Shown: positions 23,617 to 33,045, counted from the first letter of the stretch. The stretch is 64,000 nt of DNA from CATOSP01 sp034422355 (GCA_034422355.1 DAOUJS010000131.1:44027-108026), one strand, 5' to 3'. Translations and numbers: made by a program. Notes: generated by a model from the sequence alone, not told the origin.

Positions 23617-25035
23617 CTAACCGCCCCCGCCCCCAACGTTCACGCCCGGTTCGGTCATGGCCACCGGGTCCAGCAGTTCGTCCAGTTCCGCGTCCGACAG
23701 GCTGGTCTTCAGCTTGGCCACTTCCCGAATGGTCTTGCCTGTCGCCGCGGCCTCCTTGGCAATATCCGCTGCGGCATCGTAGCCGATGGCCGGCGACAGC
23801 CCCGTACCCAGCATCAACCCCTTCTCGACCATGTCAGGTCCCACGCTGGTGGCCTCAATGCCCTTGACGCACTGCTCGGCGAAGTTGTTGGCCGACGAGG
23901 CCAGCAACGCGATGGACTCCAGGATATTGTGGGCCGCCACCGGCATCATGGTGTTCAGCTCGAAGTAGCTGCCGTGCCCCGCCATTGCTACCGTCGTGTG
24001 GTTGCCGAATACCTGGGCCACCACCTGGACCACCGACTCGGAGATAACCGGGTTGACCTTGCCGGGCATGATGGAACTGCCGGGCTGCACCTCCGGGACC
24101 GTGATTTCTCCGATTCCGGCCCTCGGCCCGCAGGCCAGAAACCGGACGTCGTTGGCGATTTTATGCAGACTGATAGCAATCGTCTTGAGAATGCCGCTGG
24201 CTTCCACCACCGCGTCGAGGGCCGCTTGGGCCTGGAAATGGTTGCTGGTCTCGCGGATGTCCACGCCGGTCATCTCGGACAGCAGTTGGCAGGTGCGGGA
24301 TGAGAACTCCGGGTGGGTGTTCACCCCGGTGCCGACCGCCGTACCACCAAGGGCGACTTCCGCGAGCGCGTCCTGTGCCCTGCCCAGCCGCTTGACGCCG
24401 ATCTCCGCCTGCCCCGCAAACCCCAGGAACTGCTGGCCCAACCGGATGGGCGTAGCGTCCTGCAAGTGGGTTCGCCCGGTCTTGATCACCGGCCAGAACT
24501 CATCGGACTTCTTGCGGAGTTCCCCGGCCAGGAATTGGAGGCCGGGAACCAGGTCTTCCCTGATTGCCATCAGGGATGCCAGGTGAATGCAGGTGGGGAT
24601 AACGTCGTTGGACGATTGGCCCATGTTCACGTGATCATTGGGGTGGACCAGCCGGGATCCCAGGTCACCGCCCATGATCTGGGAGGCGCGGTTGGCGATG
24701 ACCTCGTTGGCGTTGGTATTGGTGGAAGTGCCGGAGCCGGTCTGGAAGATGTCCAGCACGAAATGTTCGTCCAACTTCCCGTCGGCCACCTCCTGGGCGG
24801 CGGTGACGATGGCGTCGGCTATGTTCCGGTCCAACAGGCCCAGGGAGGCATTGGTCCGCGCCGCGGCCAGCTTCACCAGCCCCAGGGCGCGGATGAAGGT
24901 CCGGGAGAACCGCAGGTCGCTGATGGGAAAGTTGAGCACGGCCCTCATGGTGGAAGCGCCGTAAAGGGCATCCGCGGGCACTTCCATAGGCCCCATCGAG
25001 TCGCGTTCGACCCGGACGTTGGCATTGGTGGTCAT
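23617..25035 (-). CDS. fumC: class II fumarate hydratase
   Basis: Interconverts fumarate and malate in the TCA cycle. The 472-residue protein has the family order: GTSTNTNANEVIANRAS, HPNDHVNMGQSSND, a KTGRTHLQDATPIRLGQ region with catalytic residues, and the superfamily signature GSSIMPGKVNP. Length and these motifs separate it from aspartase and argininosuccinate lyase, although aspartase cannot be fully excluded by eye. It lies downstream of the HicAB pair on the same strand. The C-terminus ends in an unusual glycine run (NVGGGGG). Confidence 0.93.
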   Translation of the reverse strand: MTTNANVRVERDSMGPMEVPADALYGASTMRAVLNFPISDLRFSRTFIRALGLVKLAAARTNASLGLLDRNIADAIVTAAQEVADGKLDEHFVLDIFQTGSGTSTNTNANEVIANRASQIMGGDLGSRLVHPNDHVNMGQSSNDVIPTCIHLASLMAIREDLVPGLQFLAGELRKKSDEFWPVIKTGRTHLQDATPIRLGQQFLGFAGQAEIGVKRLGRAQDALAEVALGGTAVGTGVNTHPEFSSRTCQLLSEMTGVDIRETSNHFQAQAALDAVVEASGILKTIAISLHKIANDVRFLACGPRAGIGEITVPEVQPGSSIMPGKVNPVISESVVQVVAQVFGNHTTVAMAGHGSYFELNTMMPVAAHNILESIALLASSANNFAEQCVKGIEATSVGPDMVEKGLMLGTGLSPAIGYDAAADIAKEAAATGKTIREVAKLKTSLSDAELDELLDPVAMTEPGVNVGGGGG

Positions 25036-25064
25036 ATTCCTGCTACCTCTCTTCCGAAGCTTGT

Positions 25065-25358
25065 CTAGTCTTCCATTCCGTATACTTCCCGGCGTATCTG
25101 CCGGGCATTGCGGCGGCGTCCGGAACCCGATAGCTGGCCGAATTGCGCGGCAGTCAGGCCAGCGGCTTCCACACCAGCGCCCAAGGTCCCCGGTTTCAAG
25201 TCTCTGCGCCGGTGATCCGGCAATCGGATGATGACGTCAGGCAAATTCGGATGTCTCAACGCAACGTGCGAACCTTCCTGGTTTATTTGTTCCCACCCGA
25301 CTAACTTGAACCGTGCCAGTGCATCAGCAAAAGAAACCCCCGGAATATACGGGGGCAT
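25065..25358 (-). CDS. hicA: HicA-like toxin, second module
   Basis: A 97-residue HicA/YcfA protein with the intact active-site pattern: FKLVGWEQINQEGSHVALRHPNLPDVIIRLPDH, followed by LKPGTLGAGVEAAGLT. The conserved histidine of GSH is present, unlike the module at 2504. The C-terminus carries an extra basic tail (GSGRRRNARQIRRE). The start overlaps the antitoxin stop as TAATG. HicA degrades mRNA when HicB is lost. The pair is inserted between the GMC oxidoreductase and fumC genes on the same strand. Confidence 0.8.
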   Translation of the reverse strand: MPPYIPGVSFADALARFKLVGWEQINQEGSHVALRHPNLPDVIIRLPDHRRRDLKPGTLGAGVEAAGLTAAQFGQLSGSGRRRNARQIRREVYGMED

Positions 25359-25954
25359 TAAGCGGTTATCCGGCCTATTGTGACACTCACCAACTTGGCA
25401 GGAAACCCCGCCTCCAATTCTTCGTCCAGCGCCGCTTGCGTCCTTCGCCTCGCGTCCAGGATTTCACCCTGCAACCACACGGTAATAGCCTCTTTGATGT
25501 TGGCCAAGGCTTCTTCTTCACTGTCTCCCTGGGAAAAGCAGCCCCGCAGAGCAGGACATACCACCGAGTAGCCCTCCCCGGAATAAGTCAGGACCACGGA
25601 GTAAGTCATCTCGGCATCCGGAAATTCAACCCCCACCAGCTTGTCGGACACCCAAAGCGTATCCTCGCTTCCAGAGACGTCAATGGGAACCACCTGGAAG
25701 CTGTGTGCCTGGTGAGTCTTTTCTGACCAATGAACGTCGAAATAAGCGGGACCGCCGGTCTGAAGCCGGAAAGCTCGGCCATTCAGCGATTCCAGCAGCT
25801 TGCTCACCAGAGAGTCCAGGTCCGGGCGAGCGGTGCTGGTGATTCCCATTTCCTCGACCAATAAGGCCATAGCCCCATCGGAAATCTGGTTGGAGCGGAA
25901 CTCTTCACTTCCAAACTCAGCGTAAAGAAGTTGCGCTACCCTGGTTTTGTCCAT
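25358..25954 (-). CDS. hicB: HicB-like antitoxin with N-terminal extension
   Basis: A 198-residue protein in two parts. Residues about 112-190 are a HicB domain (YSVVLTYSGEGYSVVCPALRGCFSQGDSEEEALANIKEAI, then WLQ). About 105 residues precede it, with mixed alpha/beta character (LLYAEFGSEEFRSNQISDGAMALLVEE, and AYFDVHWSEKTHQAHSFQVVPID). Usual HicB proteins are 70-140 residues and carry any extra domain at the C-terminus, so the N-terminal block is atypical. ATG 25954 follows AGGAGG; the open frame upstream overlaps the GMC gene and is ignored. Confidence 0.75.
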   Translation of the reverse strand: MDKTRVAQLLYAEFGSEEFRSNQISDGAMALLVEEMGITSTARPDLDSLVSKLLESLNGRAFRLQTGGPAYFDVHWSEKTHQAHSFQVVPIDVSGSEDTLWVSDKLVGVEFPDAEMTYSVVLTYSGEGYSVVCPALRGCFSQGDSEEEALANIKEAITVWLQGEILDARRRTQAALDEELEAGFPAKLVSVTIGRITA

Positions 25955-25986
25955 AGGTCCTCCTGGCAACGGCCAGCTACCAACCG

Positions 25987-27537
25987 CTACTTCCCCTCCC
26001 TGATCCAGTCGGCCACGCGCTCGGCGATCATCAACGTGGTGGCGTTGGTGTTGGCGCGGATTACGTCGGGCATAACCGAGGCGTCCACCACCCGCAAAGA
26101 CTCCAGACCGTGGACGTGGCAATACTGGTCAACCACGGCCATAGGGTCCGAAGCCCGGCCCATCTTGCAGGTGCCGGAGATGTGGTGCTGGGTGTAGGCG
26201 TTGCGCAACATCCAGTTGTCCAGCGCATCGTCCGAGGCCAGGTCGGCGTCCGTCGGGTTCAAACGCTCGGCGATCATCTCCCGGAAGGGAGACTGCTCAG
26301 CCACCCGCAGGGCCAGCCGCAGCGCCTCGCGCATCCGCTGCCGGTCGTAGGGGTCGGAAAGGTAGTCGTAGTTGAAGTTGGGCTGCACGTGAGGGTCGGT
26401 GGACGCCAGGCGAAGCTCGCCCGCCGACACCGCGTTCTGGAGGGCGCAGCTCAGGCCGAAATGGAAGTCATCGCTCTCGATCTGCACGCTGGCAGGGCGG
26501 TGTTCGCTGCTCATCAGGATAGGGCTTAGCTGGAAGTCGGCACGAGTTGGGGAGCCGGGGTTGCTGAACCTCAGACCCACCTGGATACTGGGCGCGGAGT
26601 CATCGGGGGACTCGCCGTTGCCGCGGAAGAGGATGAAAGCCGCCGGATGGTCCCTCAGGTTCTGGCCCACTCCCGGCATATCATGGACCACGTCAATGCC
26701 GAGGGAAGCCAATTGTTCCCTGGGGCCTACCCCCGACAGCATCAGGATCTGTGGCGAGGCCACCGCACCGCTGGAAAGGATGATCTGCTCCCCGGAAACG
26801 GTGAACTTCTCGCCGCCGCTCTCGGCCTCGACGCCCACAGCCCGCTTGCCATTGAAAAGGATGCGCCAGACGGTGACGCTGCCCCGGATTGTGATGTTGA
26901 GACGGTGCCGGGCCAAGGCCAGGTATGTAAGGGCTGCGCTCATGCGCACCCCGTCGATGTTGTTCAATGGCCGCGACGCGATACCGTTGGAGTCGGGATG
27001 GTTCTGGTCCGGGTCCTCGGGGAAACCCATCTCAACACAGGCATCGTAGAATGCGCTGAAGGCAGGAAGCCAGTCCTCCCGCTTCTGCCTGCGCACCGGG
27101 ATCGGTCCCTCGCTGCCGTGGAAGTCGCCGCCCGGATAGTCCAGGTCGGTCTCCAACTTGCGAAAGTACGGCAGGACGTTGGTGAAAGACCACTCGGTGT
27201 TGCCCCACTCGGCCCAATTGTCATAGTCCTCGGGGACGCCCCGGAACAACACCTGCCCGTTGATGGCGCTTGAGCCGCCCATCGCGCGGCCCCGGGGAAT
27301 TATGATGGGTTCGGACTGCAACGGGGTCCCGGTGGCCCGGTAGTCCCAGCTATGAGGGCCGTAGGCCGACCTCCATATGTTATAGCCCTCCTTCAGGTCG
27401 ATGGGCAGATGCTCGAATTCAGGATAGTCGGGGCCGGCCTCCAGCAACAACACCGACTTGCCAGGGTCCTCCGACAGCCGCGTGGCAAGGACACAGCCGG
27501 CGGAGCCGCCTCCAATGATTATGTAATCGTAATTCAT
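25987..27537 (-). CDS. GMC family FAD-dependent oxidoreductase
   Basis: A 516-residue flavoprotein of the glucose-methanol-choline family. It has the Rossmann motif YIIIGGGSAGCVLATRLS at the start, an E at the end of strand two (LLLEAGPDY), the GMC signature GRAMGGSSAINGQVLFRG, the second signature GAVASPQILMLSGVGP, and a C-terminal YTQHHISGTCKMG with the active-site HH pair. Homologues oxidise alcohols, choline or similar. ATG 27537 was chosen because the dinucleotide fold starts there. It lies 31 bases after the iron-ADH-like gene and is probably in its operon. Confidence 0.92.
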   Translation of the reverse strand: MNYDYIIIGGGSAGCVLATRLSEDPGKSVLLLEAGPDYPEFEHLPIDLKEGYNIWRSAYGPHSWDYRATGTPLQSEPIIIPRGRAMGGSSAINGQVLFRGVPEDYDNWAEWGNTEWSFTNVLPYFRKLETDLDYPGGDFHGSEGPIPVRRQKREDWLPAFSAFYDACVEMGFPEDPDQNHPDSNGIASRPLNNIDGVRMSAALTYLALARHRLNITIRGSVTVWRILFNGKRAVGVEAESGGEKFTVSGEQIILSSGAVASPQILMLSGVGPREQLASLGIDVVHDMPGVGQNLRDHPAAFILFRGNGESPDDSAPSIQVGLRFSNPGSPTRADFQLSPILMSSEHRPASVQIESDDFHFGLSCALQNAVSAGELRLASTDPHVQPNFNYDYLSDPYDRQRMREALRLALRVAEQSPFREMIAERLNPTDADLASDDALDNWMLRNAYTQHHISGTCKMGRASDPMAVVDQYCHVHGLESLRVVDASVMPDVIRANTNATTLMIAERVADWIREGK

Positions 27538-27568
27538 CGCGCTTGCCTTCCCGTTAATTGGACTGGGG

Positions 27569-28765
27569 CTACCAGATGGAGCGCAGGAGCGCCTCCAATT
27601 CACCCGGACCGCTCACTGGGCGGACGTTTCTCGTGATGGCAAAGTCGGTCATGGAATCAACCGCAAGCTCTTCGATGCCCTCTTGAGGAACGCCGACCTC
27701 ACGCAGACGCGACGGCATACCCAGCGCGGCATAGGTCTCCTCGACCCAACTGGCCGCGCTCCCGGCAGACTCCCGGTCATCGCCGTTGGTTGCCACTCCA
27801 AGTATGGAGGCCAACCTGGCCTGTCCCGATGCGTTGGATTCCGCGTTGAAGCGCATACCGGGAGCAGTCAGGATTGAGTACGCCGCCCCGTGGCTGCATT
27901 CGGGATACCGGGTGTCCAGGGAGTGTGCCAATGCCCCCACCACACCCAGGCCCCGCCCCCCAGGGCCGCTGTCGGAAGCGCGGTTGCTCAGGTAGGCCGC
28001 GGCGCACAGGTTTAGGCGCGCCTGCCCGTCCGGTCCACCCGACGCGACGCGGGGCAGGTCCTCGCGCATCAAGCGCAGGGACTGGAGCAGGTCGCCCTCG
28101 GCCAGAGGGCTGGGGGGACGCTCCGACTGGAGCGCGCCGACAACCCCGCTGAAGCACGACGCGCCCGCGCTGACGCACAGGGAAGGCGACGCGGTGAGCA
28201 GGGCTTCGGTATCCCAAAACAGGGCGTAGGGCCGGGTCTTGGGGTCGAACATCTCCAGGCGGTGACCTGTCTCAGGGTCGATCACTGCGGTCCCGGCGCG
28301 GGCGGCGGTAGTAGGCGTGGTCAGGACCACAATGTTGGGAATTTTGGGCTGCATCAACCGTGGACTGACCGGAGGCCGGCCGGGAGGGTACTTGGTGGCG
28401 TGGTCCTGGGCATGGCCTCCCTCTGCCAGCAGGATTACTATCGCCCTGGCGGTCACGACTGCGCTGCCGCCGCCAAGGGCTATGATGGTGTCTGCTCCAG
28501 CATCGGATGCTGCGGCGACGCCAAGCTCGACCGACGGCAGGGGCGAGCCGGCCTGAACGCCGTCGAACACTCCGGCGAACCTGTCTCCCAAGGCATCCTT
28601 CACCCGTCCGGGCAAGTCGGTACGGTGCGCGACGGTCTGACCGCAGACGACGAAGGCACGCTTGCCCCGGGCGCGGCCCACCTCTTCGCCAAGGCGTGAG
28701 AGTACACCCGTCCCGCCGTGGATGCGGATGGGGTAGCCAACGGACCGGAACTGCTCAGTGGCCAC
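27569..28765 (-). CDS. iron-containing alcohol dehydrogenase-fold protein, metal site degenerate
   Basis: A 398-residue protein of the Fe-ADH/maleylacetate-reductase fold: a glycine-rich IIALGGGSAV nucleotide segment, VVLTTPTTAA, and a C-terminal AHSLDTRYPECSHGAAYSIL. In active Fe-ADHs the segment aligned with SAGASCFSGVVGA carries an Asp and His metal pair (typically GIDALTHA-like). Both are absent here, so only two of four ligands remain. GGGS is followed by AVVTARA without the usual Asp. It may be metal-independent or act on a different substrate. GTG start with GGAG upstream. Confidence 0.8.
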   Translation of the reverse strand: MATEQFRSVGYPIRIHGGTGVLSRLGEEVGRARGKRAFVVCGQTVAHRTDLPGRVKDALGDRFAGVFDGVQAGSPLPSVELGVAAASDAGADTIIALGGGSAVVTARAIVILLAEGGHAQDHATKYPPGRPPVSPRLMQPKIPNIVVLTTPTTAARAGTAVIDPETGHRLEMFDPKTRPYALFWDTEALLTASPSLCVSAGASCFSGVVGALQSERPPSPLAEGDLLQSLRLMREDLPRVASGGPDGQARLNLCAAAYLSNRASDSGPGGRGLGVVGALAHSLDTRYPECSHGAAYSILTAPGMRFNAESNASGQARLASILGVATNGDDRESAGSAASWVEETYAALGMPSRLREVGVPQEGIEELAVDSMTDFAITRNVRPVSGPGELEALLRSIW

Positions 28766-29066
28766 TTATATCTCCGATTCCGGGAATCTTGCCCGTCTGG
28801 CAAGACCGCCATCCTATGTTGCCATCGGCCAACGCATTTCGCAACCTGAGCGTCCGGGATGGCAGGGCCTTGGCAAAGTCCTTTCCTGCAACGAATTCCT
28901 GCCTCCGGATCGTCATTCCCGCGAAGGGGGAATCCATTACGTCTGGATATAGGAAGCGTGACCTTGCCCATGCCCTGGTCAACCAAGTCCCCTGTACGGC
29001 GAAGAAAGGGAATCCGGTGGTAAAATACCCCGGAATCCTGCAGAGCAACATGCCGGGAGGTGAAGA
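28766..29066. other. 301-base divergent intergenic region with a REP-like element
   Basis: Lies between the divergent iron-ADH-like and TPP-enzyme genes and should hold both promoters. A TAAAAT box at 29021-29026 lies 40 bases before the plus-strand gene but has no good -35. The only clear element is the REP-like repeat at 28911-28940. Confidence 0.5.
28911..28940 (+). repeat. REP-like element, intergenic copy
   Basis: CGTCATTCCCGCGAAGGGGGAATCCA. Part of a family also seen at 38811-38835, 49485-49516 and 53589-53615. It is a short inverted repeat whose core pairs TTCCCGC with GCGGGAA-type bases. Confidence 0.7.
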
Positions 29067-30707
29067 ATGCCTGAGATGAGCGGAGCGCAGGCTCTGGTGC
29101 GTTCCCTGGCCCGCCACGGCGTCGAGGTGGTGTTCGGGCTTCCCGGCGTGCAGATCATGGATGCCTTCGACGCCCTGTACCACGAACCCGGCATCCGCAT
29201 GGTGCTGACCCGCCACGAGCAGGCGACGACCTACATGGCCGACGGCTATGCCCGGACCACCGGCAAGCCCGGCGTGGCGCTGGTCGTGCCGGGGCCGGGT
29301 GCGCTGAACGCCGCGGCGGGACTGGGCACCGCCTACGCCGCATCCTCCCCGGTGCTGCTGGTGTCGGGTCAAGTCGAAAGCTACAACCTGGGCCGGAACC
29401 GGGGCGCGCTCCACGAAATCGGCGAGCAGTTGGACGTCTTCAAGCACCTGACCAAGTGGCGCCAACGTGCAGAGACCGTCCCGGAGATTCCCGGCCTGGT
29501 GCAGAACGCTTTCCGCCAGATGTCCTCGGGCCGGCCAAGGCCCGTGGAGCTAGAGATTCCCTGGGACGTTCTCCCCATGACGGATGAAACAGACCTCCCG
29601 GAACCCGAAGGCCCCGGCAAGCAGCCCCCCGAACCCGCGCTGGTCAGGGAGGCGTCCCGGTTGCTGGCAGGGGCCAGCCGCCCCCTGATCTGGGCCGGCG
29701 GCGGCACAAGAGAGGCGGACGTTTCCGCGGAGCTTCTGGAACTTGCCGAGTCCCTGAATGCCCCGGTGATAACGACGCCGGAGGGCAAGGGCGCAATCCC
29801 GGAAGACAATCCGTTGTCGCTGGGCAGCTTCTACTACGCCCACGGTCCAGGCCACATGGCCCTGCCCCAGGCGGACGTGATCCTGGCCATCGGGAGCCGG
29901 ATGCTGTTCACCCCCAGTGTTCCCTGGGGTATCCAGCCCCATCAGAAAGTAGTCCAAATCGACGCCGACACCGAGGAACTGGGCCGTAACATCCCTGCCG
30001 CGGTGGGAATCTCCGCCGACGCCCGGCTGGGGGTGCAGGCACTGCTGGCGGAACTGGGCGGCAAGACACACGCCAGCCGGTGGACCGAGGCGGAGACCAC
30101 GGCCATCCGCCAGCAGGCCGACCGGGAAATCCGGGAGATGGCGCCCTTGCAGGTGGAGATCATCGAGACCATCCGCCGTGAACTGGACGACGACGCGATC
30201 ATGGTGGCCGGGACCACCGACATCGGTTACTGGAGTCACCTGGCATACCCGGTTTTAGCCCCCCGTTCCTACCTCACATCGTCCTACTTCGCCACCCTGG
30301 GGTACGCCTTCCCCACGGCCCTGGGAGCCAAGGTCGGCAACCCGGGCAGGCAGGTAGTGGCCACGACGGGGGACGGCGGGTTCGGGTACGCATCCAGCGA
30401 ACTGGCCACAGCCGTTCAAGAAGGGATCAACGTGGTAACCCTGGTGTTCAACAACGAGATGCTGGGAGCGTCGCACCACGACCAGCAGCAGCGTTTCGGC
30501 GGGCGGGTAATCGGCACCCGCCTCCACAACCCCGACTTCGCCCAACTGGCCGAGGTCTACGGGGCCGCAGGAGTCAGGCTGGACAGCCACGATGGGCTGG
30601 GAGACGCGCTGCGCGACGCCCTGAGAGCAGACCGCCCGGTTGTGATCGAGGTGCCCATTCCCAACCTGGCCCCACCCTTCCAGGTGGCCCCCCACGGGGC
30701 TGGATAG
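29067..30707 (+). CDS. thiamine-diphosphate-dependent enzyme, acetolactate-synthase-like
   Basis: A 546-residue TPP enzyme: GLPGVQIMDAFDALY, the catalytic glutamate in TRHEQATTYMADGYAR, and the cofactor motif GDGGFGYASSELATAVQEG...NNEMLG. It diverges from the ilvB at 21311 in the substrate region (for example, ASHHDQQQRFGGR follows the TPP motif). It lacks T-box control, so it probably acts on another 2-oxo acid or aldehyde. GGGAGGTG precedes the ATG. It is divergent from the iron-ADH/GMC operon, and a catabolic partnership is possible but unproven. Confidence 0.88.
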   Translation: MPEMSGAQALVRSLARHGVEVVFGLPGVQIMDAFDALYHEPGIRMVLTRHEQATTYMADGYARTTGKPGVALVVPGPGALNAAAGLGTAYAASSPVLLVSGQVESYNLGRNRGALHEIGEQLDVFKHLTKWRQRAETVPEIPGLVQNAFRQMSSGRPRPVELEIPWDVLPMTDETDLPEPEGPGKQPPEPALVREASRLLAGASRPLIWAGGGTREADVSAELLELAESLNAPVITTPEGKGAIPEDNPLSLGSFYYAHGPGHMALPQADVILAIGSRMLFTPSVPWGIQPHQKVVQIDADTEELGRNIPAAVGISADARLGVQALLAELGGKTHASRWTEAETTAIRQQADREIREMAPLQVEIIETIRRELDDDAIMVAGTTDIGYWSHLAYPVLAPRSYLTSSYFATLGYAFPTALGAKVGNPGRQVVATTGDGGFGYASSELATAVQEGINVVTLVFNNEMLGASHHDQQQRFGGRVIGTRLHNPDFAQLAEVYGAAGVRLDSHDGLGDALRDALRADRPVVIEVPIPNLAPPFQVAPHGAG

Positions 30708-30860
30708 CGTCAGGAGGTATAAGTTGTGACGCATCGGGGCCTTCCGGCTGACAGGATAGCTCCAGAGCGCAGCGTACATTCCTCGTTCGTCCTACCCTGG
30801 CCAACTCCCGGAAAAATGGGGCCTCTTGATGCGGGCTTTAAGATAAAGGGAGTGTCACAC

Positions 30861-31202
30861 ATGGGACTGGTGAAAATCGCCGGAGAAATCGGCCGGACCC
30901 AGGAAGAACTGACCGAGGTGGAGTTCCTGGTGGATACCGGCTCCCCTTTTTCCACGATCAGCCCCGCCTTGGCTGCGGAATTGGGCATCGACCTTCCGGC
31001 AACGGCCAACATTGTGACGGCTGACAGCATTCGGTTGGAAGTCCCCGCGGGAGTAGCCTGGTTGCGCCTGAAAGACCGGGAAGGGGGAATAATGGTGGGA
31101 GCAATGGAAGTCCCAATACCCCTGCTGGGAGCTACCGGCTTGCAGACTCTGGGCCTGAAGGTCAATCCGGTGGAAGAGACCATGGAGCACGCCTGGCCGT
31201 GA
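30861..31202 (+). CDS. retropepsin-like (clan AA) aspartic protease-family protein
   Basis: A 113-residue protein with the clan AA motif FLVDTGSPFSTIS near residues 24-36. It continues with strands matching half of a pepsin fold, and the second conserved segment VPIPLLGATGLQTLG near the end. Such single-domain proteins dimerise to form one active site. ATG 30861 follows AAAGGGAG; in-frame starts upstream (from 30726) would add 45 residues without clear sense. No partner gene resembling the DUF5678-like protein at 42417 is adjacent, although a PaREP1-like gene follows. Confidence 0.7.
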   Translation: MGLVKIAGEIGRTQEELTEVEFLVDTGSPFSTISPALAAELGIDLPATANIVTADSIRLEVPAGVAWLRLKDREGGIMVGAMEVPIPLLGATGLQTLGLKVNPVEETMEHAWP

Positions 31203-31295
31203 CCGGCTGTCCCGAAGCTGCGACCGCCCAAACGTCCTGTTTGAAGCCTGCGCCAACGCTGAAATCGGGGCCCCAAGATTGGAGAGGTCAAGAAC

Positions 31296-31682
31296 TTGGC
31301 TATTGATACCCGGAGAATCCGCCGTTACCGCGACCAGAGCCTGCGACTGCTGGGCGATTCCCTGGAGCACGTCCGTTCCGGGCGCTGGAACCGGGCCGAA
31401 GACCTGCTCTGGGGCAGCCTGACCCAGGCCGTCAAGGGGGTGGCCCTCTCCCGCGGGGTCGAGCTTGACGGAGATGAGGCGGTGCGGGCCTATGCCGCGG
31501 AACTGGGAGAGGAGACCCGGGACCGGAGAATCCGGGAAGGGTTCAACCGCCTGCGGACTTTCGGGGAAGTGGTCCAGGGAATCCGGGACTCCCGCACCAG
31601 GGTTGACCGGCTGTTCCCTATCGTGGAGGACATTACCAATGCCGTCGAGCGGTTATGGGAGTTGGCCCCTGTTGACTGTTAG
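31296..31682 (+). CDS. PaREP1-like helical protein
   Basis: A 128-residue all-helical protein. SLEHVRSGRWNRAEDLLWGSLTQAVKGVALSRG (residues 22-54) resembles the PaREP1/HEPN-type pattern of a helix that ends in the AVK segment. The rest is a helix pair with charged faces. The likely TTG start has GAGAGG eight bases upstream. Such proteins often belong to toxin-antitoxin or nucleotide-transfer systems, but nothing adjacent shows that here. It ends within the beginning of mtaB, so the two may be coupled. Confidence 0.6.
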   Translation: MAIDTRRIRRYRDQSLRLLGDSLEHVRSGRWNRAEDLLWGSLTQAVKGVALSRGVELDGDEAVRAYAAELGEETRDRRIREGFNRLRTFGEVVQGIRDSRTRVDRLFPIVEDITNAVERLWELAPVDC

Positions 31683-33045
31683 CAACCCGTTGCCGTTGAA
31701 CAGCCTCAGTGAAGTCGCTGCTCCAACGGTGGCGATACAGACCCACGGCTGCAAGCTGAACCAGGCCGACAGCGACCAGCTCGCCCGGAGGTTCGTCGAG
31801 TCCGGCTACCGGGTGGTGGACGCGGGCGAACCAGCGGACGTCTTCGTGCTCAACACCTGCACGGTTACACTCACCGCCGACTCCAAGGCCCGGCAGGCGC
31901 TCCGCAAGGCACATCGCGCCAACCCCGGCGCGCTCATCGTGGCCACCGGCTGCTATGCCCAGCGCAGCAGAGACGAGTTGGCTCAGGTCGACGGCGTATC
32001 GTTCGTAGTGGGCAACACCGGCAAGGAAAGGCTGCCGGACATGGTGTCTGAAGCCCTTGGCCGCAACAGGCGCGCCGAGACCAGCGCCGCACCGGTCCAG
32101 CCCGTTCCCGCCAATTCGGAGCATCCCGCTCCAGCGGCTGCATCACCACTGTGGCCAGGGTTGTCGAGGAACCGCGCGATGGTCAAGATTCAGGAGGGCT
32201 GCAACCAGGTCTGCGCCTACTGCATCGTGCCCAAGGTCCGGGGACGGGAACGGAGCATCTCGCCGGAAACATTGGTGGACCAGATTAACGACAGGGCCGG
32301 CCGCGGCTACCGTGAAGTGGTGCTCACCGGCACGCAACTGGGGACCTACGGGTACGACCTGCCGGGTATGACTCTCTCCGCGCTGATCGAGAGACTATTG
32401 ACGGACACTACGGTCCCCCGGATAAGGGTATCATCGCTCCAGGCCCATGAGATCAACCCGCGACTTCTCGACCTGTGGCAGGACAGCCGCCTCTGTCCTC
32501 ACTTCCATGTGCCGCTCCAGAGCGGGAGCGGTCCGGTGCTGCGCGCCATGAGGCGCCGTTACACGACCGGGCAGTTCGCCGCGACGCTGGAGTTGATAAG
32601 GAGCCGGATGCCCGACGCCGGCATAACCACCGACGTGATCGTGGGGTTCCCCGGAGAGGGCGACGCCGAGTTCCGGGAAAGCCTCGACTTCGCCCGGCGG
32701 ATGGCCTTCAGCGACATGCACGTCTTCCCCTTTTCGCCCCGGCCCGGAACCAGCGCGGCCTACCTTGAGGACACCACATCTGCCCGGGTCAAGAAGGAAC
32801 GCACCGCCGAGATGCTGGAGCTTGCCGTCCGGGAGGCGGCGGAGTTCCGCCACAGCCAGTTGGGGAGTATCCGCCCGGTGCTGTGGGAGTCGCCAAGCCG
32901 CAATGGCTCAGGGACAGTATGGCAGGGGTTGACGGACAACTACATCCGGGTCAGGGTCTCAAGCGGGCGAGACCTGCGGGACAGCATTACGCTGGCCAGG
33001 CTGATGGCGCCGGACGGTGAAACGGTCTCAGTAGAAGTCCAGTAG
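31672..33045 (+). CDS. mtaB: tRNA (t6A37)-methylthiotransferase MtaB
   Basis: Radical-SAM enzyme that adds methylthio to t6A37 of tRNA to give ms2t6A, using the t6A made by TsaD. The 457-residue protein has the N-terminal UPF0004 domain (QTHGCKLNQADSDQ, LNTCTVT, ATGCYAQ) with three cluster cysteines, the radical-SAM CNQVCAYC motif, SGSGPVLRAMRRRY, and a C-terminal TRAM region. The early CKLNQADS and the downstream pattern favour MtaB over MiaB. TTG 31672 was chosen for GGAG upstream and overlap with the previous gene; a TTG at 31690 is also possible. Confidence 0.85.
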   Translation: MTVSNPLPLNSLSEVAAPTVAIQTHGCKLNQADSDQLARRFVESGYRVVDAGEPADVFVLNTCTVTLTADSKARQALRKAHRANPGALIVATGCYAQRSRDELAQVDGVSFVVGNTGKERLPDMVSEALGRNRRAETSAAPVQPVPANSEHPAPAAASPLWPGLSRNRAMVKIQEGCNQVCAYCIVPKVRGRERSISPETLVDQINDRAGRGYREVVLTGTQLGTYGYDLPGMTLSALIERLLTDTTVPRIRVSSLQAHEINPRLLDLWQDSRLCPHFHVPLQSGSGPVLRAMRRRYTTGQFAATLELIRSRMPDAGITTDVIVGFPGEGDAEFRESLDFARRMAFSDMHVFPFSPRPGTSAAYLEDTTSARVKKERTAEMLELAVREAAEFRHSQLGSIRPVLWESPSRNGSGTVWQGLTDNYIRVRVSSGRDLRDSITLARLMAPDGETVSVEVQ

